Of a DNA stretch of 64,000 nucleotides, positions 10,777 to 23,637 are shown one piece after another (position 1 is the first letter of the stretch; each line of letters opens with the position of its first letter). The notes below the pieces were generated by a model. It searched no databases, was not told the origin of the DNA, and saw only the letters and a list, made by a program, of their open reading frames with translations. The DNA is from Zingiber officinale (Eukaryota; Streptophyta; Magnoliopsida; Zingiberales; Zingiberaceae), in NCBI RefSeq assembly GCF_018446385.1, contig NC_055987.1:9323705-9387704 (forward strand). The letters are read 5' to 3'. The position numbers and the translations under genes were made by a program.

Positions 10777-13700
10777 TAACGACCACCCTTCTTACTACTA
10801 CTATTACTCCCTAAGGTGACCGTTACTTAACTACTAATTCTACTTAACCGGTATGATCGAAACCACGAAGAGTCTCTACCGAAAAATTTCGACAGAGTCT
10901 CCCCTGTACCGGTGACCATAAACCGAGATATAAACATAGTATACTTCAGCCATAGGGGGCTGGAACATTTATCAAACACCCACGCAGTTAAATAAGTATC
11001 AAACACACAAATATCTACTTACTAAACTGAACTCATCCTACATGCAACCTAGAACAAAATTAAACTCGAATGACACGGAGTGTAAAGTACAGTCTCAAAT
11101 GTTTACAATAACTAAAATGCGGAAACTAAAAAAAAATAAGGAAAGAAGACTAAAGGAACTCCTTTCTAGTCCCAAGACTTCCATAGTCCTGGCATCACAC
11201 GTCATCCGCACCACCTTGTCGCCTTCCTTTGCTAAATCTTTTCCTTTCCTGTATCTGCAGTAAGAGGAAATGCAATCTATAAGCAAAATGATTAGTAAGT
11301 GCTATCTAACTCACAAAAATCTCGATATGCATGTGAATATACTGAAAACTAAAACTGAATGCTCAAAAGGAAAATTACTCATGCTCATCTACTAGTAAAA
11401 GAAACATACTGAAGGGCTAAACATGTAAAGCAAATCTATACAATCATGCTAGCATAGAGAACTAAACTTGCTGAATTTTAAAACAAAATGAAACTTATTT
11501 CATTGTTCTAAACTTATTCTTTATTTCACTTGTTTAAAACTTATTCTTTAATACTTTATACTTAGGTAAAACTTATTTTACTTGTTCAAAAACTTATACT
11601 TATAATACTTCAAAATAGTAATCAACTTCTCTTGGGCCCAGATATAGTACCATCTTATGCGCGTTCCCTAATAGGTTGGGGTAGCGAGCCACCAATCATA
11701 AATGAGCAGACTTCGGTCTACCAGGGCCAAAACTTCGGAATTGGACACCTGGATTTGTTTAACGACAACCTTGCGAAGTCGGGTACTAGCCTCTTCTTAA
11801 AAGTAAAATACTTATAATCTTAATTACTTCTTCTTTAAATGCCTTGGCATTTTAATAGGCACCTTGTGTGCCAAAATCCCTAAAGTCTTGACTTTGGGAT
11901 CTACTTAAGGCCTTGGCCTTTTCTTTCTTTTCTTTATCTTTCTTATACTTTTCTTAAACCCAAAATACTGTTAGGGTATTTTTCCATATGCATCTATAAG
12001 TGAAATCGAGTAAGTAACACACAATCATGCATATTGAAGTAGAAAATAAACTCAAATCTGTATGCTTAAACAAATTCTAAAACTATAATTCTTAACCAAA
12101 ATCTGTACTATGATACTTAACAAAAATCTGCACTATACTAAGCTTATCAAAAATCTGCATATTAAGCTTAACAAAAATCTGCACTAAGGCTTAACAGAAA
12201 TCTACACTAATGCTTAATAGAAATCTGTACTAATTTGCTAATCTACACCACTAAACAACTTAACACTGCATGTTAAAGAATTGATAACAAAATGGGTCTA
12301 ACAGTAGGTTAATCAATTAATAACGCAAGATCTAGATAAGCTCATTTCTTCTTCTCAAGTAGATGCCAAATCATCCCTCAATCTAACGCATGATATCTTC
12401 TCATTGTCTGTAGCGTAATTTTAGATATTGAATCTCTCTTCTAATTAATTGCTTGTCAAAATATGAATATTGGAATCCAATTCTATCCATTTACCCAATT
12501 GTCCAGTTTGAAAAAGAATTAAGGATGAAGATATTAATCAAGAAGAATGTCATCCTTTAAAGAACAAACCAACTTGAATCTTCATCAAATGTAGTTGTCT
12601 ATTCTTTTGAAGATCAATCCAGAAAGCACGCCTAAAGAAATCCTCAATTCTAAACTGCAAGACTTCCTCAATTCTGTACAAACACAATCAGAAAGCAAGG
12701 AAGGAGGGCTAAATCCCTAGCTACTCAATTCTAAACTACAAGGCTAAAATCTAAGCTACTGTGATGAGATCTTCATTAAAGACTTCCTCAAAACTTATCA
12801 TATCATGTAAAGAACATCTTTAACCCAACAGAACCTCACAAATCTACAAAGGATTATACTTGAAACCTCTTAATCTACACCAGAAATTTCCACAAGCAAG
12901 GAAAGAACTAAAAGGTTTCTTATCTTCTAATTCTTTTAATATAGAATGCCTCGGCATTTCTTCAAGCACTTGGCGTGCTGCTGATCCCAAATTCTGAAAT
13001 TTAGAGATTCTATCAAGACCTTGGTCTTTTCTTACTTATAGCTACTCATAATCCTCAGTCATTTATGAGACGATTTAGATAACCTAAAGGACTAAATTGA
13101 CTACGCCAACCTATACCAAGACAAGGCTGTTTGAAAAGGAACAACAGAAATAAGAATGAATGCTTATTAGGAACAACTTAATTCTGTTATGAAAGTGGAT
13201 CATATCACAATGATAGACACATTTATCCATCCTCAAAAGGATAAGGACACCACACTAACAGGAATGTTCCAATCAGGATCATGTATGCTTTTAATTTACT
13301 TTTGTCCTAACCTAGCTACCGATCAAAACTTGATATCATGAGATACTTGCATTTCCAAACTCAATATTTCATATGGTAGCTTAACCCACAGAAGGGAATT
13401 GGGAGGTCCTATTTACAGTATAAAGAAAGCAGATAAGGAAGGAAAACCCAACGTGCTACACTCAACCCTTCTAAACCGAACAATTGGTTAACTTCCGAAT
13501 CTAACAACTTTTCGTTAGGTTTCATGGCTGCAACCTAAAATATAAACCTCTTCCATAACATGCTTCAAAATAAAAAAAAAAAAAACAGGAGCTAACATGA
13601 AACCGAATTGCACATAAAAGCCTAAAGTCTCATGCTTGAGTCACACAACAAGATTTAAGCCAAAATACCCAAAGCTATAAAACTGAAACTAGGGTTCACC

Positions 13701-14616
13701 TAACCAAACATAGCCGTTCTTCATGTTCTGTAACAAGCATACCATTCTACAGTAAGCTACACAACCAAAACAGTAACAATGAAACTAACTACGGTCTAAA
13801 ACTGATATAAACTTATGGGATGTTCTTGTTTATTGGATAGCACAACCGAAACTTACAGTAAGGCTGCTCGTGCCCCTCTCATAGCACAGATCTAGATCTG
13901 CACAACAAGGTCCATAAGGCTTGCTGGAAATTTAAAACAGAACCCATATAAAACTTGTTCACAGCTTAAACATATATAAGGCAACCGAAATCACAACAAT
14001 TCTCTCTGTTCCGTGCCACGACAAGGAAACTATAAGGAAACAAATTGCTCAACATACTTAACTCTTCCTTATCCTTTCTTTGAGTCTCACGGCAGCAAGC
14101 CCTAAACCCAATCTTCACAGTAAAAATTCTAAAGCAAGAAGGAACAAAATCCCTAGAAATTCCGAAATTTTTACAACAACATCCGAAAGCCTAAAAGGGA
14201 AGAACAATCTTCTTTATAAAACTCATGGAAACCTCAAATTGAACCTATACAAATTATCTTCCTTTCCTTAGGGTTCATGGCAATAAGCATCAAAAACAAA
14301 ACCCTTAAAACATGCTTCGAAATCCTAAAGGAAACAAGAATCTGAAACCTCAACATATGGCAGAAAACTAAAAGAAATCCCGAACTACTCTTACCGCAGG
14401 TGAGTAAGCAACTTACCATGATTCTTGAATTCAAACCGAAGGAGAAAACCTCTAGGGTTCGCAGAGAACTCGAACTTCCAATCCCTCTTCGTGTCCTCAA
14501 GCTCTCCTCGAAGAACCAACCTCTATTCTGTGAAGATCTCACGGAATTTGCTAGTAACGGTTGTATATCATAAGTGTTAAGAAGGTAGCTTTATACTTTT
14601 CCACATCAGTGGAGAT
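10777..14616 (-). mobile_element. Gypsy-like LTR sequence, non-coding
   Basis: The piece starts TGTAACGACCACC, and reading in reverse it would end GGTCGTTACA. Its outer 180 bp share a pattern with the LTR at 17282: 'acagagtctcccctgtaccgg' type sequence followed by 'gggctggaac'. No protein-coding similarity is seen over 3.8 kb. The interior is AC-rich, with repeated 'aaaatctgcac'-type motifs at about 12100-12220. I read it as a long LTR or a large non-autonomous derivative, truncated or interrupted on the right by the solo LTR. The family assignment is tentative. Confidence 0.45.
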
Positions 14617-15249
14617 TGTTAGGATCCTTCGTACGGAGGCTAGAGAGGGGGGGTGTGAATAGCCGACCCCAAATTCTCTTTCTTTCTACAAGTCGAGTTA
14701 GCAGCAGAAATAAAACAGTAGAAAGGAAACGGTGAGAAGATCAAACCTCAAACTCGATGGATGTAACGAGGTTCGGAGATGAACTCCTACTCCTCGGCGT
14801 GTCCGTAAGGTGGACGAAGCCTACCAATCCGTCGGTGGATGAGTCCCCGGAGAACCGGCTAATACAATATACTCCTTCTGGGTGGAGAAACCTCGCCACA
14901 ATGTTTCTTGCACAAGCAAGATAGGAGTACAACAGATACAAGAAAGCAAAAAATAATATGAAACACTTGCTTGCCTTTCTTGTTGACTGGAGTGATGAAA
15001 CAGCAGCTTCACACCAGCAGCAGCTGACGAGAATCCAGTCGAGAAGCTCACGCGAAGCTTCAGCTGCGAGGAGCTCAGCAAAGCTCTGATAGCATGTAAG
15101 AGCAGAAGCTCTAGAACACAAGAACAGAAGTTCTAAGGAGGAAGCAGAAGTACGCAGCAGCAGCCCTTCACCTAGATTTATACCTGCGAAGAACCTGCAA
15201 CGAAGACAGAAGAAATCTAGCCGTTGCGTTGCAACGGCTAGTGCCTGGA

Positions 15250-15530
15250 TCGGTCTGTGGACCGATCAGTTACTGGATCGGTCCACGGACCGATCCATTC
15301 CCTAGCCTTCACTTCTGTTTCGATCGGTCCATGGACCGATAACCTCCCGATCGGTCCGTAGACCGATCAGCTTCTTCTCCCGAACTTTGCGCCTCGATCG
15401 TTGTCCGATCGGTCTCCGCATCGATCGATAACCCATGAGGCTACTAGATGGTGATCGATCGGTCCGGTGACCGATCGCTATCCAAAGGTATCATCGATCG
15501 GTCCCCGATCGGTCACCGCATCGATCCAAA
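15250..15530. repeat. Array of GATCGGTCC...GGACCGATC palindromes
   Basis: At least five imperfect inverted-repeat units occur here, with the core 'gatcggtcc', a 2-4 base centre and 'ggaccgatc'. One unit at about 15320-15339 is close to a 20-base palindrome. The array lies inside the solo LTR and could form stacked hairpins in transcripts. Confidence 0.8.
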
Positions 15531-15754
15531 CTCCCCCCTAAACCTCGTGCTTTACACCAACATCCGGCCAACCTTGACTGTTGATTCATCATTCCTAGCA
15601 TCGGTCACCCTCGACCGCTAGAATTCTCCACCAAGTGTTCGGTCAACCTTTGACCCACTTGGGCTTTCCTCTTCGTGCCAAGTATCCGATCACTCCCTTA
15701 TCTACTTGGACTTCCCAACACCAGATGTCCGATCACCCTTGATCCATCTGAATT

Positions 15755-16060
15755 TTCCCTTGCCCGGCTTCACTCACCAGGACTTTCACCTAGCTTCACT
15801 TACTAGGGTTTTTACCTGGCTTCACTCACCAGGATTTCCAATCTGCCTGGCTTCACTCACCAGGACTTCCAAACTGCCTTGCTTCACTCACCACGACTTT
15901 CCCGAATGCCTGGCTTCACTCACCAGGACTTCCACTTTCACCTAGCTTCACTCGCTAGGATTTTCACCTGGCTTCACTCACCAGGATTTCCCGACTGCCT
16001 GGCTTCACTCACCAGGACTTCTCCGACTGCCTGGCTTCACTCACCAGGACTTTTCCCCGT
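15755..16060. repeat. Tandem CCTGGCTTCACTCACCAGG repeats
   Basis: About ten units of 25-32 bp share 'tggcttcactcaccagga', each with a CCTGG...CCAGG stem. They make a long open frame in one direction, but it is a product of repeat length and not a protein family. The array lies inside the solo LTR. Confidence 0.85.
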
Positions 16061-16153
16061 GCCAAACTCCCTGTTTGGACTTTTCGCGTGCCAAGTCTCC
16101 ATACTTGGACTTTCCGTGTGCCAAACTACCTGCTTGGACTTTTCCCGAATCAG

Positions 16154-16318
16154 GTCAACCAGGTCAACCTTGACCTAAGGTTGCACCTACAATCTCCCAA
16201 ACACCTATTCTTGTCAAACATCAAGAATACAACTCTCTTCTCGTCAAACATCGTCAAACATCAAAACACAACTCGAGTCAGGTCAACCAGGTCAACCTTG
16301 ACCTAAGGTTGCACCAAC
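16154..16318. repeat. Pair of direct repeats near the LTR end
   Basis: The segment of about 35 bp around 'caggtcaaccaggtcaacc' followed by 'ttgacctaagg' occurs at about 16154-16189 and again at 16279-16314, the second copy at the LTR terminus. Confidence 0.8.
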
Positions 16319-16324
16319 AGAGAT

Positions 16325-17281
16325 ATCCTATCCGAATGTACCTTCTAAGTCAATCAACTAGGTACAGACAGTCCATGGTCAAAGTCCCCATGAAATAGGA
16401 TACGTCGATCCTCTATAAACTGACCAAGCCGACAATGGTATACGGCTAATTCAGTCCTTTCTACGACGGTACAAGTCATGTACTCACATACGCCTCAAAA
16501 TATCTAACCAAGCACGAAATAACCCAAAGATTAAAATCCCTATAATATAGAGTTTGTTGGCTCCATACTGGTCGAACCAACAAAATAAATCGATTATCTA
16601 CTAACTGATCCAATAAGAATAATCAATCATCCACTGATGATCCTAACTAAGGTTAAAGTGATATACAACTACCCAAGTCACAAAGGTAAATCGGTTCTCT
16701 ACTAACCGAATCAACAAGAGTAAATCAATCATCTACGGACCGAACTAATAGGATCACGAAACCAACTAAGATAAGTCAAACCCCACTGCACAAATCAAAC
16801 AGGTAAACCAATCCTAAACAAGAGTAAACCGGTACTCTACTAACTGAGTCAACATGAGTATACAGATATCATCCACAACCCAGCAAAAATAATAGAGACT
16901 TGTATGTGACTATAACTCTCAACCAACTAGTAGTAACAGGTAGTATGATATGACGAATCCCCTGAGACTGTAATCCTTGATCTCCAGTAGGATCAATCAA
17001 CCGTGATCAGTGATTAACCCAACACATGAAATGTATGATACAAACAACTAGACATGTTCTAACAAAAGAGTACTACCACATGTCATAATAACTATCATGG
17101 ACAACAATACGTATACCAACAGAAATGTATGATAACAATATGCAAACATATCTCCTATAGCCTGGAGATGTCCTGCTACTGCCTGGTCTCAAAGCCTGAA
17201 AAGTCATATCAAGAAAACTGAAACACGAAATCCCAAAACACGAAAAACAGGCATCATAAACTTGCTCTGATACCACTAAAT
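16325..17281 (-). mobile_element. Internal region of a Gypsy-like element, non-coding, with primer-binding site
   Basis: About 950 bp between the solo LTR and the next LTR, without protein similarity. It contains repeated 'aaccgg..ctactaac' type motifs. Next to the LTR at 17282, the minus strand reads the spacer ATTTAG and then TGGTATCAGAGCA (17265-17277), a tRNA-Met primer-binding site. This fixes the element's orientation as minus. It is a fossil, probably from a non-autonomous (LARD-like) element. Confidence 0.55.
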
Positions 17282-20200
17282 TGTCACGCCCCCAGAGGAG
17301 TCCTTGTCAGACAAAAATCCGACAGCATCTCCCCTGTACGGGTGATAATCTGAGACGTACATACATACAAAATATACATTAGCCACATGCGGCTGGAATA
17401 TATACACAACCACGCAGGTAATAATCTCAGCCTACACGGCTGGACAAATATAACAACAACCACACAGTTATATATATTTTTATCAGCCCACTCGGCTGAA
17501 ATCAAAACCAACACAACGGAAAAACATAAAGACAAGCCCATAAAAAGCAAATTAAAACACTGCTAGCCGGCTAGACTTTATACAACAACCACAACAACAA
17601 ATACAACAACCCACCAAATACAACAAACACCAAATACAAATAAAACATATACAAAACCCGAAACGGTCATCGGATGTGACGTAGGACCCGGCAGACAGGA
17701 TACTCCAAGCGACACACCAAACATTTAACTGCTACCTACAAACATAAAGGTATAAATGCGGTGGTGAGTATAGGTAACTCAGCGGGTAATAGACAAGATA
17801 GTGCATGATCTATAAATAAACATGGAGATCAAAGTATACAGTCTCAGTAGGAAATAAAGAACATGATCATACCGACATAACGAATGAATAAAACTACCAG
17901 TACCAGTCTATCTCACATGGTATAATGATCATAACTGACATACAAAAACTGCACATACTACAACTGACAAGATGATAAACACATACCCAATCTGGAAATG
18001 ACACATGGTACAATGATCAGTAAACTCATCGGATCTGCAACAAACCCACTCATGACACCTGTGCAATATAAATACAACTGCATATACATGTAAAATAAAT
18101 AACATGCATGCAACATGACAACCATATGCAACAAACATATCTCAAACAAGTGCAACAACTACAATCACATGCATCTAGTATCTACTAGGCATGTATGTAA
18201 AAATATCTCCAAAGATGCACCACGCATCATATGCAAAAAAATGTGTATGCATGCTCCATGGTTACCCCCGCCACCTCTCTAGACACCACGCCCCCTGTAT
18301 GACCGAGAGGCTTGGGTCCGTGACAAACCGTACTAGCCTCCAGTACATGCACCGCTATAGGCGCCTGAAGCAGACGGTTAGCTAAGTAGTTATCTAACTA
18401 CATAGCTAAGGGTCCCTGACCACTCGCATCTCTAGCCTTCTGACTACTGTACCCTCAAGACTCACTACTCCAGAGTGGTCGAGGTTGACAGAACACCGAG
18501 CGGCTAAATAAGCGCAACAGGACTAGCTTCACTCCTATCTACTACTCTTCATCAGTGGTCGAAAGGACAGCTATAAACGACTGACGACTCTCTCAACCAC
18601 AAGGGAGACACTAGTCGTCAACAATGTAATGAATGATGAACATGATATATATATAATCATGATACAGACAACGTCATCATCCATCCAACCCCCAAATCCA
18701 CATAAGTACCCTACAACATGAATATAATCGTAATGATATATCCACATATCCCACTAATACATGTACACCACTACACATGTATAATCATCAAAAAATCTCC
18801 AATAATCCCTCTAGACACAGGTACACAGAACATCGGTACAATCAACGTGTATCCTCTAGTAAAAACACATCTCAGTCACGTGTATATACAACAAAAATAT
18901 AATCAACACAACTCCTCCAAAAGTACATAACCAACACGTGTGTACATACAACATGCAAATGTACGGTCAACATGATGACTCCTATAACACATACCAACCT
19001 ACGTACAATCCACGTCATATGCACAATCAGCATGGTAAACAACCCAACAGCCCCTACAATACATACTTTACACGTGTGAATATAGCAGAGCAGATATCAA
19101 GAGTAGAGACTGTATATGATATAACTAGAAACTTCAAAGATCAAGCATAGGTATCAAACAGGAAAGTAACAAACGAACACGATATAAGGTAAAGCAGCCT
19201 AATCCATCAAATAATAACGATGCATTAAGGTCGAAGGCAAACTATATAAAGGCCAAGGAAGAAATACCCACCTTTATCTGTAGATCGAGTCAAATCATCG
19301 AGATGCTTGTCCCGAATCCAATTCCTGCGATCAATATATATATATTTTATTTAGCTAAATTTATAAGAATTAAAATAGCTAAACAAAATTCCTAACCCAA
19401 TTAGGATAACTCCACTCCAATCTGATCTCTGATTAATCCTCTAAATGATCCTTAATCACACAACCCATTTAGAATATGTTTAAACATGAATCCATCATAA
19501 CAACTTACCCAAATTCATCCATTAATCAAATCCCATCATAAGTTCTTCTAAATACAACAATCACAATTTATCCAAACAACCACTAAGCATCATGAATCAT
19601 CATTATATAATTCATTGACCTCAATTAATCCAAACAATAATAATCACAACCAAATTCCAAATTATAATCATTTTATCCATTTAACACCATCATTTAATCT
19701 ATGTATCATCTACTAATCATCAAGAATTAATCCTACAAAGTTCATCCACCTCAATTAATCCAACCATAACAATTCATCCAATCCGTATCACACCACTCAT
19801 AAATCTAAGCAAGCACAAAGCTCTAGACCCCTTAGAAAACCTACTGATGGAAATAACAGAAGTACCTCATTGGAAAATCACTTACCTTGAGATATAACAG
19901 CCAATCCAGTACCTCACAGCCCTACCAACCTCTGTACAGAAGCTACAAAAAATACACACACACCAATTCTTCCAAGAATCAGTCCAGAATTGACCTATAA
20001 AGCTATAAGTTGCTAAAACCCTAACCAACAAGACAATACTTACCTCAATCGAACCCCAATTCTTCAACCAAAACCTCAACAGCCGCAAGAAAGGTAGAGA
20101 GTAGTGATCGGCATAGAGGAACTCCACAGTATACTGATCCAATGCTTCCTCCAATACAGAACAGAAGGATCATTACAAACGGAACCCAATTACACAAGAA

Positions 20201-20998
20201 TCCTTGAATTCACAGCATTTCCCGACACTACATTACCTCAATCTGTCGCCTCCATGTAATGTAGCACAATCCTCTTTTGCTGGTGAAGATCCGGAATGCA
20301 CTCAAATGAACCGATCGAGAAGGAGATTCGGAAGGGATAGAATGGTTGTGAACGACACGAAGCAAGCTCCCCGCGATGCCCTAGTCGCCGAGCAACCGTC
20401 AATCACGAGCAAGAGATCGTCAAAGATGCGATCGCTCCATTGGAGATGGTTGGTACCGTCGAGATCCGGCGATGCCTTCCCTTGGACGACGTGTGACGAC
20501 TAGATCACGGTGGAAGAGGTTTCCCCGTCGACGTCTGGTCGTCTGAGAGAGAGATCGAAAGAGAAGGAGAGACAACAACAAGGTAAGATCGAAGGGAGGG
20601 TCGACTGAGGCATGCTGAAGGAGAAGACTACCGATGGTGAACTCGTGGGCGGTCAACGATCGAGCAAGGAGAAATCGAGAGAGGGAGGCTCGGGAGAAAA
20701 GAAACTTGCGCGAAGGGGAATAAATCGAGGGGGGGGGGAGGAAGGAAAAATATAAGGAATTAGGGCTAAATAAATAAACACTTAGGGTTAAATTTAATCA
20801 AACCTTAAGTTGATTCCTCAATTAATTTCCACTTAAATGGTGTTCTAAACAAGCCTCCACCTAGTCCCACCGATTCATCCCCTCAAAACGAGTCATACGA
20901 ACCCTGTTTAAATTTCGAAAAATTTCTAAAAATTTCTGAAAAATCCAATAAGATTTTTCCTCCAATAATATTTATTATTTAATTTTGTGGTATCTTAC
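17282..20998 (-). mobile_element. Long LTR of a Gypsy-like element
   Basis: The unit begins TGTCACGCCCCC and ends GTGGTATCTTACA, so on the minus strand it starts TGTAAGATACCAC and ends GGGGGCGTGACA. It adjoins the primer-binding site at its left, which makes it the 5' LTR of a minus-strand element. Its 3.7 kb are non-coding, AC-rich in most parts and GC-richer at 20280-20740 (likely the transcription-start side). No matching second LTR lies in the window; the LTR-like piece at 10777 is related but clearly a different family. Confidence 0.6.
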
Positions 20999-21989
20999 AC
21001 TTAGTGTCTAGATCTTTTAGGTCAACCATAAACTTCTAGAATCACAGACACATAGGTATGTAAGCCATGTAGTTAATAAGGATTTCCAAAGAAAATATCA
21101 GATTAAGGGAATGATTCATTTGAAAAGACACATTTTACAAATATATTCAAATAAATTATTTTTAAAAATATCCTAAAAATTTTATCTTCAATTTTTTGAC
21201 AAATGGGTTCAACAATTAGCAAAATTCTTTTGACAAATTTCAAAATTATTTTGAAAATTTTCTACAAATACATGCATTAGACAACTTTTTGAATTATTGA
21301 ATTATGTTTGAAAAATATGCTTTCCTTGTGAAACACTTTGAAAATATGTTTAAACATTATCTTAAAAACATTTTGGTGATACATGTTTTTTTAAGGAAGA
21401 ATGCTTTGAAAAATATTTTGATTTGAAAAGTTGATCCATAAAAATACTCTATAAATTTATTTGAATTTTTTTTTGAAAAATCTAGAAAGTTTTTCTTAAG
21501 CTTTGAAATACCTTGAAAAATCCTTATAAAAGTTTGAAAAAATCTTTCAAAAATTCTATATAAAAATTCCTTACAATAATTACTTTATTTCAAATATTCT
21601 AAATATTTTCAAAAATTAATATGTGTCATAATTATGTATGTCAAATAATTTTTTTCCATTCATTTAACTTAAAATATTTTTGATGACTTGGAAATATTTT
21701 TGAAAACTTTTCAAAAGTTATTGTTAGTGCACACCTAAGACTAATTAGCTAAATCTTTTTTATGTAAGTCAATGGGGAAGAGTGAACCTTATGTTACGAA
21801 AATCTAATAGCTCTCAGTTTGTTATTTATTTTTGCATGTTTTGATGTATGTCAAAGGGAGATGATAACGGATTAAGATAGAAAAATTATAACAATGGAGA
21901 CTCATAACAATGCTTAAGAGAATAAAACAACATCATGCTTATTTTTCTGTATTTTTTTCTAAATTTAACCCGGGTTGCCATTACATCAG
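20999..21989. other. AT-rich, low-complexity DNA
   Basis: Rich in 'gaaaaatatttt' and 'ttgaaaa' strings, with no recognisable gene. The tail at about 21840-21870 ('tgatgtatgtcaaaggga') resembles the polypurine region that precedes a Sirevirus-like 3' LTR. This stretch may therefore be a decayed element interior. Confidence 0.4.
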
Positions 21990-23260
21990 AGATTATTGAT
22001 GCAGTCAACACTAATAATCAAACTAGGGTTTTGATACATGACAAATGGTTAAAGTTAGATTATGTGTGATCTAATATGTTTACTAAGTATGAAGGACTAA
22101 AAGACTTAATGAATCTAGAAGACCAGACACCAAGCTGAAGTATAGTTAGGTCAGGTCCAGTTAGGTCAGGTCTAGTCTAGTCAGGGAGGACCAGACGATT
22201 AGTAAGAAGTTGAGCATGAGTCAGAAAGGACCAAACAACTGGCAAGAAGTCCAGTCAAGTTAGGGAGGACTAGATGACTGGTTGAAGTTCATATGGTGCA
22301 TCTGGCAGGAAGAGATTAGAGTCAAGTAAGTTTGCGAATGGTAGGTGGAGGTAAGTACTGGAGAAGAGAGATCTAGTGAAGACGAGTTCTAGTGGAACTA
22401 TAAGTGTTGGTCCAACTTAGATCCATTTTAAGAATCTAAGTTGAGACTAAAACTAGATCCTGGTCTTGGTAACACGGAATCTAGTTGATAAATATATATA
22501 AATTGTTCATACAAATATTTTTCTAACTCTGTGTTGTAGATAGATACGTAAATTTTTGAATCCTGCATGCATGTCAATTGATGGAACATGATTCTGAGTC
22601 CGGAGTCAAAGGATATGATCTCCAAAAGATTGCTGTGTTGAACCAGTGATTGGAGGCACCTCAAGTGGATAGAGTGAATAGAACTGGACCAGACCCAACC
22701 GAACCAGACTAGACCAAATCAGACGGAACCGAAGCGACAAATAAGATCTGAATTATTTAATTAGTTTTCTCTACATAATTATCTGTAAAATTCAAAGTCG
22801 AAAAGTTTATCCCGAATTCAATGAATCTGATATGAGCAAGTTCATTTATAAAAGGAGGCTAGATGTCTAAGGAAAAAAAAGTTAACATTCTTTTTTGAAG
22901 AAGCAGCCACACTATTCTTTCTGTGCTCATCTCGTGCTAGTGCTACCCTTTTTAAGCGCTAAAGGAATCTTCGAAAACAAGGCACCTCAAGATTAACTTT
23001 GCTTTGTCGATATAATTTAAATACTACTTTTACTTATTATTGGATTAGAAAGTATAAGTTGTTATACTTTCTCTATCTGTATTGACTTTACAATTGTTAA
23101 TGAATTACCCGTTGGAAAAGTCCAAAGAGTCTGAGTCTTGGAGTAGGAGTCGTCGGTTTCGAATCAAGTAAAAATAATAGTGTTATGTTTTTTTTGTTCT
23201 TTTTGCCTTCTCTTACTTGCTTCTTTCCGTTACACACTTGTTTTTTAAAATTCAAAAGAA
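21990..23260 (+). mobile_element. Degraded Sirevirus-like Copia LTR
   Basis: The first part has 'ttttgatacatgacaaatgg' and a set of 'gtcagg.aggaccaga' direct repeats (22140-22290). The last part has 'cttggagtaggagtcg' and a 'acacgtgattcac' end. This order is familiar from Sirevirus LTRs of monocots. The ends are not sharp and I see no target duplication. Old fossil; assignment rests on recall. Confidence 0.45.
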
Positions 23261-23637
23261 AGTTTTTAATACACGTGATTCACAATCAATCCTACAATGT
23301 TCATAGTAAGAGAAATATCACATCACTGTATCTCCGCCATATCAAACAATTACATCATCCATATTCTATATTAGTATAATTATATTGCTCCACGTGTTCT
23401 GACAATCCACATATTGTATTCATTACGGTGTTAACCCATGAAGCATAGAGTCTATTGGGGCTTAGGGGCCCGACCCATTAAGAGAGGTCGAGTCGAGTCA
23501 GCAGAACCGAGCAGAGTGGAGCAATGTGCCAAGTGAGCTGAACACTTGGAGTCGAATGGACCAATTAAAGGAGCTGTGCGAGCTAATCTGACAAAATGGA
23601 GCATTGAGTGGGGGAGATTAACCCCAAGAGTTAGATG
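23261..23637. other. Repeat DNA left of the full-length Copia
   Basis: No gene is seen. The last 200 bp carry purine-rich strings (gagtcgagtcag, gagcagagtgg) of the same style as 33160-33420 on the other side of the Copia. An older repeat was therefore split by that insertion. Confidence 0.45.

Larger units (their letters stand above)
14617..16319 (-). mobile_element. Solo LTR, Sirevirus-like Copia, intact ends
   Basis: The 1703-bp unit begins TGTTAGGATCC and ends GCACCAACA, and is flanked by a perfect 5-bp target duplication GAGAT (14612-14616 and 16320-16324). Read on the minus strand it starts TGTTGGTGCAACC and ends with CCTCCGTACGAAGGATCC followed by TAACA, a form I associate with Sirevirus LTRs. 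No internal domain is present, so it is a solo LTR left by recombination between two LTRs. It carries two internal repeat arrays, listed separately. Ends and target duplication are intact, which suggests a fairly recent event. Confidence 0.85.

Noticed and set aside
15706-16178. Repetitive open frames (GFTHQDFHLASL and similar)
   Set aside because: They are produced by the tandem CCTGG..CCAGG repeat inside a solo LTR, not by a protein-coding gene.
10777-20998. A single Gypsy element with LTRs at 10777 and 17282
   Set aside because: The two pieces share only a related outer segment, and the flanks do not give a common target duplication.
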